NCBI GenBank assembly: GCA_021166685.1
Contig: JAJPEU010000008.1
Location: 1-64,000, forward strand
Reading direction: 5' to 3'
Source of the DNA: Sulfurovum sp.
GTDB taxonomy: Bacteria; Campylobacterota; Campylobacteria; Campylobacterales; Sulfurovaceae
Length of the DNA: 64,000 nucleotides
The notes beneath the pieces are model-generated. The model was given only the letters and a program-made list of their open reading frames with translations, was not told the DNA's origin and ran no database searches. The position numbers and the translations under genes are program-made. Positions within the stretch are counted from its first letter, which is position 1, and each line of letters begins with the position of its first letter. This document shows, in pieces, positions 26,719 to 36,026 of the stretch.

Positions 26719-28416
26719 ATGAAATTAAAATCAGAAATAAATACTATTATCAAAGAAGCTTTTGAAAAAGCCGAGATAGATGCTCCGGCAGTGTCAGTAA
26801 CAGAAGCGACAAAACCGGAATTTGGAGATTTTCAGTTTAACGGAGTGATGGCGTTGGCTAAAACACTCAAACAAAATCCAAGAGAGATTGCACAGAAACT
26901 CATATCGCATATTGATCTTACAGGCGCTATCGCTAAGGTTGAGGTGGCAGGGCCCGGGTTTATCAATGTGTGGCTTCACCCTTCATGGATAGCTTTGGCA
27001 TGCGAACAGGCTTTACAGGATGAGCGGCTAGGTGTGTCCAAGCGGGAAACACCTATAAAAGCGGTGGTTGACTATTCCGGCCCCAATATGGCAAAACAGA
27101 TGCATGTGGGACATTTGCGTTCGACTATTATCGGCGATACTCTGGCAAATCTTTTAACGTATCTTGGTGATGAGGTCATTCGCCAAAATCATATCGGAGA
27201 CTGGGGAACACAGTTTGGTATGCTAATTGCCTATCTTGAAGAGAAAGGAAGCGATGGCAGTGCCAACTTGAAGGACCTGGAACAATTTTATAAAGAAGCC
27301 AAAACCCGTTTTGATGCAGATGCCTCTTTTGCAAACAAAGCAAGAGAATATGTTGTCAAGATACAAAGCGGGGATCAGCACTGTCTTAATCTTTGGCAAA
27401 AGTTTATTGATATTTCACTTGGACACTGTGAAGATGTATACGGCAAACTTTGTATCAAACTCACAAGAGAGGATGTCAAGGCAGAAAGTTTTTACAATGA
27501 AGATCTTCCAAATGTCATAGAAGATTTAATCAAGCAAGGGTTGCTTAAAGAAAGCGATGGAGCACAATGCGTATTTTTAGAAGGAGAAGAGATCCCGGTG
27601 ATCATTCAGAAGGGAGATGGAGGTTATCTCTATGCTACTACCGATCTGGCGGCCTTAAGGTATAGGGCCAATGTTCTTGACGCGAAGAGAATTTTATATG
27701 TGGTGGATGCAAGACAATCAGAGCATTTTAAACAAGTATTTAAAATAGCAAAAGAGTCTGGGTTTGTGCCGCAGGATGTAAACCTTGAACACATTGCTTT
27801 TGGAACCATGATGGATAAAACCGGCAAGCCCTTTAAAACACGAGACGGCGGTACGGTCAAGTTGGTAGATTTGCTTGACGAAGCTGTTATTAAAGCCAAA
27901 GAAAGCATTAAAGATAAAGAGAACCTCTCTTTGGAAGAACTTGAAAGTTTGGCAAAAATCATAGGTATCGGCGCGGTTAAATACGCTGATCTTTCCATCA
28001 ACAGAGAATCTAATTATATTTTTGATTGGGATAAAATGTTGAGTTTTGAAGGTAATACTTCGTTGTATATGCAATATGCCTATGCAAGAATCCAAAGTAT
28101 TTTTAGGCGTTTTGATGGAGAAATTCAAGGGCATATCGTGATCAAAGATCAGATAGAGCATCGTTTGGGTGTGATGCTGTTGCGTTTTGAAGAAATGCTT
28201 TATCGTGCAGCAGAAGAAGCAGCCCCCAACCAAATCACAAGCTACCTTTACGAGCTTGCCACCCTCTTTATGCGATTTTATGAGCAAAACCCTATACTGA
28301 AAGAGGGGGTTTGTGAAGAACTAAGAATGAGTCGCTTGGCTCTTGCACGCTTGACAGCAAGAACGATAAAAGAGGGATTGGATATTCTTGGGATAGATGT
28401 GGTTGATAAGATCTAG
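26719..28416 (+). CDS. argS: Arginyl-tRNA synthetase
   Basis: 565 residues from the ATG at 26719 (MKLKSEINT). The frame extends upstream, but those residues do not fit the family's N-terminus. Class I features: the HIGH motif is HVGH within SGPNMAKQMHVGHLRST, and the KMSK position has the ArgS-type MMDKTGKPFKTRDGG. The C-terminal anticodon-binding helical domain includes YLYELATLFMRFYEQNPI. Intact and of normal length. Confidence 0.95.
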   Translation: MKLKSEINTIIKEAFEKAEIDAPAVSVTEATKPEFGDFQFNGVMALAKTLKQNPREIAQKLISHIDLTGAIAKVEVAGPGFINVWLHPSWIALACEQALQDERLGVSKRETPIKAVVDYSGPNMAKQMHVGHLRSTIIGDTLANLLTYLGDEVIRQNHIGDWGTQFGMLIAYLEEKGSDGSANLKDLEQFYKEAKTRFDADASFANKAREYVVKIQSGDQHCLNLWQKFIDISLGHCEDVYGKLCIKLTREDVKAESFYNEDLPNVIEDLIKQGLLKESDGAQCVFLEGEEIPVIIQKGDGGYLYATTDLAALRYRANVLDAKRILYVVDARQSEHFKQVFKIAKESGFVPQDVNLEHIAFGTMMDKTGKPFKTRDGGTVKLVDLLDEAVIKAKESIKDKENLSLEELESLAKIIGIGAVKYADLSINRESNYIFDWDKMLSFEGNTSLYMQYAYARIQSIFRRFDGEIQGHIVIKDQIEHRLGVMLLRFEEMLYRAAEEAAPNQITSYLYELATLFMRFYEQNPILKEGVCEELRMSRLALARLTARTIKEGLDILGIDVVDKI

Positions 28417-28487
28417 CAAAAAGTTCTTTTTTAAAGAGAGTACTTTTGTTCATCCTGCGTAGACAGTCCGGTTGAGATTAAAATCTG

Positions 28488-28526
28488 TTTTTCAATACAC
28501 AGGCATTAGGGTTGCGTATTGAAAAA
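28488..28526. terminator. Bidirectional terminator between argS and nadD-rsfS
   Basis: TTTTTCAATAC and GTATTGAAAAA form an 11-bp stem with a 17-nt loop between two convergent genes. A/T runs flank both sides, so it can act in either direction. Confidence 0.65.
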
Positions 28527-28538
28527 AGTTTATATTAA

Positions 28539-29441
28539 TTACAATTTTTTTTGAGCCGCTGTTAATTCACTTAAAAATGTCTCAAGAGAATAGCGCTGGC
28601 GGTATTCGGGGATCATGATGTGAATGAGAATATCACCCAAGTCAATGACTGCCCACTCGTCACTGATATCAGCAGCAAGGAACGTTTCACCTTTTGGTTT
28701 GAGTGCATTTTTGAGCTGATCAACAAGCGCCTGGGTGTGCTTTCCATTGAGCGAGTTTGCTATAACTACACGCTTTGCAATGTAGTCTGCGTTATCAAGA
28801 TTGAACACCTCGATCTCTTCGGCTTTTTTTTCATCGAGTAGGGTAACGATGTTTTCTATGCGTTGTTCCATTGTCATATTTTGTTGTCCTTTTAATATTT
28901 TTTTGACAGATTCTCTGATCTGTATGTCAACATCTTCCAATTGCTTTGTATCGCGAATTTTTGAAGAACTGACGGGTGTATTTATCTTTAAAATCTTCCA
29001 TTGTTTGAGCATTTGAGTTTGCAGATGGCTGCCTTCACGCGTTGCAATCACCCAAGTGATTTCATTGTTGAGCCACTCAAATTCATGCCAGTTTGACAAT
29101 GTTGTCAAATTGTCAGCACCGATTATAAGATACTTTACGTTATAAATTTGTTTAAAATGTTTTACGGTTTGTGAGGTGGCAATACTCTTTCCTTCTTGTA
29201 TTTCATAGCTGCTCACCACCACTTTTTCTATCGGATCAAAAAGTGTATGACACCATTGAAGCCGAAGTGCGGCAGGAGCTAAAGAAGAGAACTTAAAGGG
29301 ATTAAGATAAGCAGGCATAACGAGCAACTTCTCTATGCCAAGAGAATGCACAGCTTCCTCAATAATAGCTCGATGTCCTTGGTGAGGAGGATCAAAGCTC
29401 CCACCAAAGATTGCTACAGTCGGCTTCTCTTGTTTAACCAA
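28539..29441 (-). CDS. nadD-rsfS: Fused nicotinate-nucleotide adenylyltransferase and ribosome silencing factor
   Basis: 300 residues in one frame. Residues 1 to about 187 are NadD: GGSFDPPHQGH with the HxGH motif, IIGADNLTTLSNWHEFEWL, and a C-terminal SSSKIRD (the ISSTxIR motif). It adenylates nicotinate mononucleotide in NAD synthesis. From Met189 the protein is a complete RsfS: IENIVTLLDEKKAEEIEVF, IANSLNGKHTQALVDQL, DEWAVIDLGDILIHIM and QRYSLETFLSEL. RsfS binds L14 and blocks subunit joining in starvation. An in-frame ATG at 28877 is preceded by AAAAGGAC (28886-28893) at 8-nt spacing, so RsfS may also be made alone. The two genes are often neighbours in bacteria; the fused frame is the oddity. 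Confidence 0.9.
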   Translation of the reverse strand: MVKQEKPTVAIFGGSFDPPHQGHRAIIEEAVHSLGIEKLLVMPAYLNPFKFSSLAPAALRLQWCHTLFDPIEKVVVSSYEIQEGKSIATSQTVKHFKQIYNVKYLIIGADNLTTLSNWHEFEWLNNEITWVIATREGSHLQTQMLKQWKILKINTPVSSSKIRDTKQLEDVDIQIRESVKKILKGQQNMTMEQRIENIVTLLDEKKAEEIEVFNLDNADYIAKRVVIANSLNGKHTQALVDQLKNALKPKGETFLAADISDEWAVIDLGDILIHIMIPEYRQRYSLETFLSELTAAQKKL

Positions 29442-29460
29442 ATAATAACCTCAATTAGTG

Positions 29461-29478
29461 TAAAATTGCATAATTTTA
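29461..29478. promoter_or_regulatory. Palindrome in the nadD/gap divergent promoter gap
   Basis: TAAAATT-GCAT-AATTTTA is a perfect 7-bp inverted repeat in the centre of the 55-base divergent gap and includes -10-like sequence for both directions. It could be a shared operator. Confidence 0.4.
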
Positions 29479-29496
29479 GCATAATAAGGTACAAAC

Positions 29497-30501
29497 ATGG
29501 CTGTAAAAGTAGCAATTAGCGGACTGGGTAGGATTGGTAGATGTGTGGCACGTATCATTGCCGACAGAAATGACATAGAACTTGTAGCGGTAAATGCAAG
29601 CGGTACGCCAGAAATGTTAGAATACAATGTAAAATATGACAGCGTGCACGGTACTCGTAAAGATGTAGCGGTGCGAGACGGATATTTGTATATAGGCAAA
29701 GATAAAGCCAAGATTTTAGAAGAACGCGATCCGGCAAAATTAGATTTTGCCGCATACGGCGCAGAGGTCGTGCTGGAATGTACGGGCGCCTTTTTAACAC
29801 AAGAAAGCGTACAGCCTTATCTTGAGAACGGAGTCAAGAAAGTAATTTTTTCTGCTCCGGCCAAAGATGACACTCCAACATTTGTCATCGGTGCCAATGA
29901 AAAGAGCTATGCGGGCCAATCGATTATTTCAAATGCAAGCTGCACAACCAACGGTTTGGCTCCTGTAGCCAAAGTGCTTGATGATGTTTTTGGTATCGAA
30001 AAGGGATTGATGACAACAATCCACTCCTATACCTCTTCCCAGCCTATCTTGGATACAAAACACAAAAAAGACCCAAGAAAAGGACGTGCAGGAGCGACCA
30101 ATTTGGTTCCGACCACAACAGGGGCGGCCAAGGCGATTTCCAAAGTGCTTCCAAATCTTGAAGGCAAACTTAACGGTCAGGCAATCCGTGTGCCGACTGC
30201 AGATGTTTCAATGGTTGATTTGACAGTAACATTAAGCAAAAATGCTACGCTTGACGAGGTGAAAAATGCTTTTAAAACGGCCAGCAAAGGTTCTTATAAA
30301 GGCATATTGGGTGTAGATGAAGAGTATAGGGTCTCTCAAGATTTTGTGGGCGAAGAGCTCAGCACGGTTGTACCGCTTGACACAATTCAGGTAATAGGCG
30401 GCAATATGGTAAAAGTGCTTTCCTGGTATGACAACGAGTGGGGATACTCGTGTCGTTTGGTTGACATGGCAGTGTATGTAAGCAGAAAGCAGGAGTCATG
30501 A
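29497..30501 (+). CDS. gap: Glyceraldehyde-3-phosphate dehydrogenase, probably NADP-capable
   Basis: 334 residues. N-terminal Rossmann [11 protein letters not shown], catalytic Cys in [15 protein letters not shown], and the substrate region [19 protein letters not shown]. After the second strand the sequence reads [14 protein letters not shown]: the Asp (canonical VND) that makes family members NAD-selective is Ala. That change is known from photosynthetic and gluconeogenic GAPDHs that use NADPH, and would suit a CO2-fixing organism. It forms an operon with pgk, overlapping by 4 bases (ATGA), and tpiA. Confidence 0.95.
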   Translation: MAVKVAISGLGRIGRCVARIIADRNDIELVAVNASGTPEMLEYNVKYDSVHGTRKDVAVRDGYLYIGKDKAKILEERDPAKLDFAAYGAEVVLECTGAFLTQESVQPYLENGVKKVIFSAPAKDDTPTFVIGANEKSYAGQSIISNASCTTNGLAPVAKVLDDVFGIEKGLMTTIHSYTSSQPILDTKHKKDPRKGRAGATNLVPTTTGAAKAISKVLPNLEGKLNGQAIRVPTADVSMVDLTVTLSKNATLDEVKNAFKTASKGSYKGILGVDEEYRVSQDFVGEELSTVVPLDTIQVIGGNMVKVLSWYDNEWGYSCRLVDMAVYVSRKQES

Positions 30502-31694
30502 AGGTGAAAACACTAAAAGATTTGGATATCGAAGGCAAAAGAGTATTTATACGATGCGACTTCAATGTTCCCAAAGATGAATTTGGCAATATTACCGATG
30601 ACAGACGTATCCGTTCAGCCCTCCAAACTATCCGTTATTGCATTGATAGAGATTGCAAAATAATTTTAGCTTCACATTACGAGCGTCCGGAGCCGGGCAG
30701 GTATGAAGAGCAATACTCATTAGCTCCCGTAGCAAAAAGATTGCATACGCTATTGAAAATAAAAAATGATATTTATATGGCAAATGATGTAGTGGGAGAA
30801 GATGCCAAAGCAAAAGCAGACAAACTTGAGGCAGGAGATGTATTGTTGTTGGAAAATCTTCGTTACGAGGCAGGCGAAACGGCCGACGATGAAAAATTTG
30901 CAAAACAATTGGCTGATTTTGCAGATTTTTATATCAATGATGCCTTTGGTGCCTGCCATAGAAAACATGCGTCTATTCACGCAATTACCAAATTTTTTGA
31001 CAAAGAGCACAAGGCAGCAGGCTTCCTCATGGAAAAAGAGATCAATTTCTTTTCCAAGGTAATCGAAAAACCTACAAGGCCTTTTGTTGCCGTAGTTGGA
31101 GGAAGCAAAGTATCAGGCAAACTTCAGGCATTAACGAACCTGTTGAATAAAGTAGATAAGTTAATTATCGGCGGCGGAATGGCATTTACTTTTTTGAAAG
31201 CGCAAGGATATGAAGTAGGAAATTCTCTTGTGGAAGATGATCTTTTGGATGAAGCAAGGGCAATTATGTCTAAAGCGAAAGAGCTTAATATTAAATTTTA
31301 TCTTCCTGTAGATGTGGTGGTTGCGCCGGAGTTTTCTGAAAATGCGACAGTGAAGTTTTTGCCTACACAAGAGATTCCTAAGGGATGGTACGGACTGGAT
31401 ATAGGTCCGGCAAGTTCTAGACTTTTCCGTGAAGCGCTCGGTGATGCCAGAACGATTATCTGGAACGGACCAATGGGGGTGTACGAGATGGATAGGTTCT
31501 CCAAAGGGAGCATTGCAATGTCTCACAATATTGCCCAAACCCATGCAACAACGATTGTGGGAGGCGGAGATACTGCAGATGTAACACAAAGGGCAGGTGA
31601 TGCAGATGAGATGACATTTGTGAGCACAGGCGGTGGAGCAAGTCTTAAGCTGATAGAAGGGGAAGCACTTCCCGGACTTGAAGCGCTCAGATAA
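30498..31694 (+). CDS. pgk: Phosphoglycerate kinase
   Basis: 398 residues. The substrate-binding N-domain shows [14 protein letters not shown] and ASHYERPEP (His/Arg sites). The hinge and nucleotide domain show [27 protein letters not shown] and the C-terminal [22 protein letters not shown]. It works with the preceding GAPDH, most likely in the gluconeogenic direction in an autotroph. ASHYERPEP differs slightly from the usual SHLGRP but keeps His and Arg. It is translationally coupled to gap. Confidence 0.96.
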   Translation: MKVKTLKDLDIEGKRVFIRCDFNVPKDEFGNITDDRRIRSALQTIRYCIDRDCKIILASHYERPEPGRYEEQYSLAPVAKRLHTLLKIKNDIYMANDVVGEDAKAKADKLEAGDVLLLENLRYEAGETADDEKFAKQLADFADFYINDAFGACHRKHASIHAITKFFDKEHKAAGFLMEKEINFFSKVIEKPTRPFVAVVGGSKVSGKLQALTNLLNKVDKLIIGGGMAFTFLKAQGYEVGNSLVEDDLLDEARAIMSKAKELNIKFYLPVDVVVAPEFSENATVKFLPTQEIPKGWYGLDIGPASSRLFREALGDARTIIWNGPMGVYEMDRFSKGSIAMSHNIAQTHATTIVGGGDTADVTQRAGDADEMTFVSTGGGASLKLIEGEALPGLEALR

Positions 31695-31731
31695 TCGGCG
31701 ATTCAGACCAAGCAGTGAAAAAGGCAGGGAA

Positions 31732-32421
31732 ATGATTTTTGCAGCAAATTTTAAAACAAACCATACCCGCAAGAGCACAAAAAAATACATAGAAACGCTG
31801 CTGACAAAAATCATAGCAAAAAAAGAGGGGGATAAAGTATACATTTTTCCTCCGGCAACTGCTTTGGATCAGTTCTGCGGTGATGTTATTTTGGGAGCCC
31901 AAAATGCCTATATGGCACAAAACGGTGCGTTTACGGGAGAGATAGGGCTAGAACAACTTGAAGAGTTTGAGATTAAGACCATTCTTATAGGACATAGCGA
32001 AAGAAGAGAAATTTTAGGTGAAAGTCAAACGTTTATAGCCGAAAAATTCGCTTACTTTCAATCTCACGGATTTGAGATTGTCTATTGTATAGGCGAACCT
32101 CTTGAAGTACGTCAACAAGGGCAGCACAGTGTTGTAGAATACCTTCTTTCTCAGTTTGAAGGGATTGATACTTCTTATGAAAAACTGATTGTTGCCTATG
32201 AGCCTATCTGGGCGATTGGTACAGGAAGATCTGCTACATTGGAAGAGATCGGCAATACCCACGAAGCATTGAAGAAAACCCTTCAGAAACCACTGCTTTA
32301 TGGAGGGAGTGTGAAACCCGAAAACAGCAAAGAGATTATCGCTATTCGCGGAGTAGACGGGTTGCTTGTGGGGAGTGCCTCTTTGGATGCAGAAAATTTT
32401 GCCAAGATGATAACAGATTGA
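31732..32421 (+). CDS. tpiA: Triosephosphate isomerase
   Basis: 229 residues from the ATG at 31732 (MIFAANFKTN) with AGGGA upstream. The frame runs back into pgk but without family similarity. Catalytic residues: Lys in AANFKTN, His in IGHSERRE and Glu in VAYEPIWAIGTGRSA; the phosphate loop is YGGSVKPEN and LLVGSASL. It is about 20 residues shorter than the E. coli enzyme, as is usual in Campylobacterota. Last gene of gap-pgk-tpiA. Confidence 0.94.
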   Translation: MIFAANFKTNHTRKSTKKYIETLLTKIIAKKEGDKVYIFPPATALDQFCGDVILGAQNAYMAQNGAFTGEIGLEQLEEFEIKTILIGHSERREILGESQTFIAEKFAYFQSHGFEIVYCIGEPLEVRQQGQHSVVEYLLSQFEGIDTSYEKLIVAYEPIWAIGTGRSATLEEIGNTHEALKKTLQKPLLYGGSVKPENSKEIIAIRGVDGLLVGSASLDAENFAKMITD

Positions 32422-32485
32422 TATTTGTTTGCCGGTACTCATAGTGTCGTTCTAAAGCAAATCAATACTTTCCCCATTTACCATT

Positions 32486-32513
32486 CCCTGTTATCTAAAT
32501 CTAGATAAACAAG
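32486..32513. terminator. Bidirectional terminator between tpiA and nusA
   Basis: TTATCTA-AATC-TAGATAA forms a perfect 7-bp stem at 32491-32508, extended imperfectly by CCCTG and CAAGG outside it, between two converging genes. There is no strong T run, so confidence is moderate. Confidence 0.5.
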
Positions 32514-32525
32514 GAACGTATGGGT

Positions 32526-33659
32526 TTATTTAAATAGATCCGCCAGCGCTGAAGTGTCAGTTGTTTTTTCCATTTCACCCGTTTCTATCCCATTTTCTGT
32601 TTGTCTGTCCACAACCCCTTCAACCTCATTGAGTTCAATAGTATAGCCTGTAAGCATGGAAGCTAAACGAATATTGATACCGCTTTTGCCTATGGCTTTT
32701 GCTTTTTGATCAGATGTGATATTGACCAAAGCTTTTTTTGCTGAGGCATCTACTTTGATGCCTTGTGTGATTGCGGGGCTTAATGCCCGGGTAATAAAGA
32801 TTTCCGGAATGGGTGAATATTCGATACAGTCAATATTTTCTTCGTTGAGTTCATGGCTTACGGCATTAATTCTCACCCCTTTTACGCCTACGGCCGCACC
32901 AATAGGGTCGACATTCATTTGATCTGTTTTAAGAGCAATTTTGGCACGTTCTCCTGGAATTCTTGCAGCACCGACGATCTCTACCACGCCATCAGCAATC
33001 TCAGGAACCTCTTTAGCCATGAGCTGCTCTAGAAATTTAGGTGAAGTTCTTGTGAGTTCAAGAAATAAACCGTATTGAGGGTCAACACTTACATAGCGCA
33101 GCAAAACTTTGATAGTATCACCTTGTTTGAATTTTTCACCCTTAATACGATTTCTAAGCGTTAAAACACCTTTTAGTTCCCCGATTTCAACATGCGTATT
33201 GTCTTCAGCATCAATACGGTTGACCACACCGATCATAATCGTATTGATTTTTTCTTTATATTTTTCAAAAAGATCTTGCTCTATGCGTCTTTGAACATGG
33301 TACTCAAGCTCTCTAAAAAGATTTGAAGAGGCGGTGCGCCCATAATTTTCAAGAATAAACTCCTCTTTAAGCTGGTCTCCCAATTCAATAGAGTCATCAA
33401 AGTCTTTTGCTTCACTCAAAGAGATGTAACTGTCCGGCTCTGTCTCTAGGCGCGTATCGTCATCTTTGACAACTGTGATCACCTTATGAATTTGATACGT
33501 TTTAGAAGAGGGATCTATAATCACTTCAAAAGTGCTGGTGTGACTGGTAAGTTTTTTGGCAGTATTGATAAGCGCTTCTTTAAAAGCTTCAATTGCATGA
33601 TCTTTAGTAATATTTTTTTCGTGCGCGATCGCTTCAATAATATCTAATATTTTTTCCAT
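32526..33659 (-). CDS. nusA: Transcription termination/antitermination protein NusA (short form)
   Basis: 377 residues. N-terminal RNA polymerase-binding domain (to about 125), S1 domain (IMIGVVNRIDAEDNTHVEIGELKGVL), then two KH domains (DPIGAAVGVKGVRINAVSHEL and KAIGKSGINIRLASMLTGY). The C-terminal acidic repeats of enterobacterial NusA are absent, as is common in this phylum. The last 40 residues are acidic and Thr-rich. It is divergent from the HP0268-like gene across 180 bases. Confidence 0.95.
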   Translation of the reverse strand: MEKILDIIEAIAHEKNITKDHAIEAFKEALINTAKKLTSHTSTFEVIIDPSSKTYQIHKVITVVKDDDTRLETEPDSYISLSEAKDFDDSIELGDQLKEEFILENYGRTASSNLFRELEYHVQRRIEQDLFEKYKEKINTIMIGVVNRIDAEDNTHVEIGELKGVLTLRNRIKGEKFKQGDTIKVLLRYVSVDPQYGLFLELTRTSPKFLEQLMAKEVPEIADGVVEIVGAARIPGERAKIALKTDQMNVDPIGAAVGVKGVRINAVSHELNEENIDCIEYSPIPEIFITRALSPAITQGIKVDASAKKALVNITSDQKAKAIGKSGINIRLASMLTGYTIELNEVEGVVDRQTENGIETGEMEKTTDTSALADLFK

Positions 33660-33799
33660 AAATATTTTCCTTACAATTTGTTTAATAATTTTTCAAATCT
33701 ACCGCTACAAGAGGTAACAAAACAGTGTTAAGAACGTCTGGAGAGTAGTTTTTTTGAAGATTATAATTATAGCTCATCCAACCTTTACAGAAAATAAAG

Positions 33800-33819
33800 T
33801 ATAATAAATCAATTATAAT
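33800..33819 (+). promoter_or_regulatory. Probable promoter of the HP0268-like/miaB operon
   Basis: Two TATAAT boxes, 33800-33805 and 33814-33819, precede the ATG at 33840, which has AAAGGAA as ribosome binding site. No clear -35. The upstream one leaves a leader of about 30 bases. Confidence 0.5.
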
Positions 33820-33839
33820 CACGCACAAAAGGAATATAG

Positions 33840-34079
33840 ATGAAACTTAAACTCGCTAGAACAACACTTAAGGCAAAACCAAAGATCGTTGAGATTACAA
33901 AAATAGAAGAAGAACTAGCAGATAAGTCTATATTTTATTTCGATAAAGACAATACCCACAAAGAGCTTAAAGCGGTAATCGAATATTTTGAAGAGAAAGG
34001 CTATAGTGTTTATATGCGTGAAGTAAAATACGGACTAGATGAGAATGAATACATCTACGAAGTACACATCATAGCTTAA
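33840..34079 (+). CDS. HP0268-family small protein
   Basis: 79 residues. The pattern MKLKLARTTLKAKPKIVEI, SIFYFDKDNTHKELKAVIEYFEEKGYSVY and a C-terminal YIYEVHIIA closely resembles what I recall of Helicobacter pylori HP0268, which also lies directly before miaB (HP0269). A nuclease-like activity has been reported for HP0268; whether it applies here is unknown. It is compact alpha/beta and has no export signal. The order with miaB and a DUF374 acyltransferase supports orthology. Confidence 0.8.
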   Translation: MKLKLARTTLKAKPKIVEITKIEEELADKSIFYFDKDNTHKELKAVIEYFEEKGYSVYMREVKYGLDENEYIYEVHIIA

Positions 34080-34094
34080 TACAAAAGAGACTTT

Positions 34095-35393
34095 TTGAGT
34101 AAAAAATTATTTATAGAAACTCTGGGTTGCGCAATGAATGTGCGTGACAGTGAACACATGATTGCACAACTCAATCAAAAAGAGCCTTACGAGCTTACGG
34201 ATAAAATAGAAGATGCTGACCTTATCATCATTAATACATGCAGCGTGAGAGAAAAGCCTGTAGCGAAACTTTTTTCAGAAATAGGGGTATTTAATAAGCA
34301 TAAAAAACCTTCTGCAAAAATAGGAGTAACCGGATGTACCGCATCGCATCTTGGGGATGAGATTATCAAGCGCGCACCAAGCGTGGACTTTGTGCTGGGC
34401 GCAAGAAATGTTTCTAAAATCAACGAGGTGGTTGACAAGAAGCATGCGGTTGAGGTTAGCATTGACCATGATGAGAGCACTTATGAATTTGGAGAATACA
34501 GAACTAACCCTTTTAAAGCGCTGGTCAACATCTCTATCGGGTGCAATAAGTCGTGTACTTTTTGTATCGTGCCTGCTACCAGGGGAGAGGAAATCTCTAT
34601 ACCCCCTTATTTGATCATCCAAGAGATTACCAAATCCGTTGATTTAGGCGCAAAAGAGGTGATGCTGTTGGGGCAAAATGTCAACGATTACGGCAAAAAT
34701 TTCAGCACTTCTGATGAACCGTGTGATTTTACACGGCTGCTGCAAAAGATATCCAAGATAGAGGGTTTGGAACGTATCCGGTTTACTTCGCCTCATCCCT
34801 TGCACATGGATGATGCATTCCTTGAAGAGTTTGCCTATAATCCAAAGATATGCAAACAGATTCACGTGCCGCTTCAAAGCGGTTCCACTTCATTGCTTAA
34901 ATCAATGAAGAGAGGATACAGCAAAGAATGGTTTTTGAACCGGTGTGAAAAAATTCGTACACTTTGCCCGGAAGCAACCATTTCAACAGATATTATTGTG
35001 GGTTTTCCCGGTGAAAGCGATGCGGATTTTGAAGATACGATGGATGTGCTTGAAAAAGTGAAATTTGAACAGGTTTTTTCATTCAGGTACTCTCCTCGCC
35101 CTCATACTAAAGCAGCTCTTTTTGATAACCAGATAGAAGCCGAAGCAGCTTCAAAAAGGCTCACAAGGCTTCAAGAGAGACACATGGAAATGCTTTCTGA
35201 AATGATGGACCGTCAGTTGGGTAAAATGCATCGGGTTTATTTTGACGAACTTAAACCTGAAGGCAGAATTTCAGGGCGCAGCGATGACGGAAAGCTTATT
35301 TTTGTCAAAGGAAGCGAAGAACTTTTGGGCCAAATCAGAAACGTAAAGATCACTCACACTTCCAGAGCCGCATTGGATGGCGAGATAGTCTAG
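34095..35393 (+). CDS. miaB: tRNA-2-methylthio-N6-dimethylallyladenosine synthase
   Basis: 432 residues from a TTG start (TTGAGTAAAAAA). N-terminal UPF0004 domain with [13 protein letters not shown] and NTCSVREKP cysteines; radical SAM motif [11 protein letters not shown] (C-x3-C-x2-C) at about residue 152; C-terminal TRAM domain ending at EIV. It methylthiolates the i6A37 made by MiaA (21.1 kb). It is distinct from its paralogue rimO at 38.2 kb. Confidence 0.95.
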   Translation: MSKKLFIETLGCAMNVRDSEHMIAQLNQKEPYELTDKIEDADLIIINTCSVREKPVAKLFSEIGVFNKHKKPSAKIGVTGCTASHLGDEIIKRAPSVDFVLGARNVSKINEVVDKKHAVEVSIDHDESTYEFGEYRTNPFKALVNISIGCNKSCTFCIVPATRGEEISIPPYLIIQEITKSVDLGAKEVMLLGQNVNDYGKNFSTSDEPCDFTRLLQKISKIEGLERIRFTSPHPLHMDDAFLEEFAYNPKICKQIHVPLQSGSTSLLKSMKRGYSKEWFLNRCEKIRTLCPEATISTDIIVGFPGESDADFEDTMDVLEKVKFEQVFSFRYSPRPHTKAALFDNQIEAEAASKRLTRLQERHMEMLSEMMDRQLGKMHRVYFDELKPEGRISGRSDDGKLIFVKGSEELLGQIRNVKITHTSRAALDGEIV

Positions 35394-35396
35394 GAT

Positions 35397-36017
35397 ATGA
35401 AATCCGCGACAAGAGCTATGGCCAAGGTGGTATTTCCTGTAGTAGGATATATGATAGCGAGATTTTTTTGGCTTACTTCCAGAAAAACATTTGATATCGA
35501 AGGGGAGATTACGCAAGAACAGTGCGTGGCAGTGTGTTGGCATGGTGAACTGCTTATGTCGCCTCAGGCCTATAGATATTTTCATAAACAACAACGCTCT
35601 TTTGCAATCATTTCGAGACATTTTGATGGAGAGATGATTGCCAGAGTATTGGTGTTTTTTGCTATCGGATCTTTGAGGGGATCAAGCAGCAAAGGTGCAA
35701 AGCAGGTATTGCTTGAAGCATTTCGCGCTCTAAAGAGAGGAAGCGATCTGCTGGTGACCCCTGACGGCCCGCGGGGCCCGCGCTATAAAGTGAGTGACGG
35801 GGCACTGGCTTTGGCACTCAAAGCCAATGTACCTCTTGTAATTATCAATTATCATCCGAGCAGCTACTGGCAGCTAAACAGTTGGGATAAATTTATCATC
35901 CCAAAACCTTTTTGCAAGATCACCTTTTATTTGCAATCGTTGAGCCTTGAAGGTATGCAATTGGATGAAGCCAGAGAGTATTTGCAGCAGCGGATGCTTG
36001 TGCATGCAATTGCATAA
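35397..36017 (+). CDS. Lysophospholipid acyltransferase-like protein (DUF374)
   Basis: 206 residues. N-terminal hydrophobic segment, then the acyltransferase region: CWHGELLM with the catalytic-type His, SRHFDGEMIARVL, GSLRGSSSKGAKQVLLE and TPDGPRGPRYKVSDGAL. The DUF374 family is related to PlsC and LpxL acyltransferases and is linked to lipid A or phospholipid acylation; the substrate cannot be read from sequence. It corresponds in position to HP0270 next to miaB. It starts 3 bases after the miaB stop. Confidence 0.85.
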   Translation: MKSATRAMAKVVFPVVGYMIARFFWLTSRKTFDIEGEITQEQCVAVCWHGELLMSPQAYRYFHKQQRSFAIISRHFDGEMIARVLVFFAIGSLRGSSSKGAKQVLLEAFRALKRGSDLLVTPDGPRGPRYKVSDGALALALKANVPLVIINYHPSSYWQLNSWDKFIIPKPFCKITFYLQSLSLEGMQLDEAREYLQQRMLVHAIA

Positions 36018-36026
36018 GAGTGGGTG

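Noticed and set aside
32716-33294. Plus-strand frames opposite nusA
   Set aside because: nusA is intact with S1 and KH domains; the opposite frames lack any motif.
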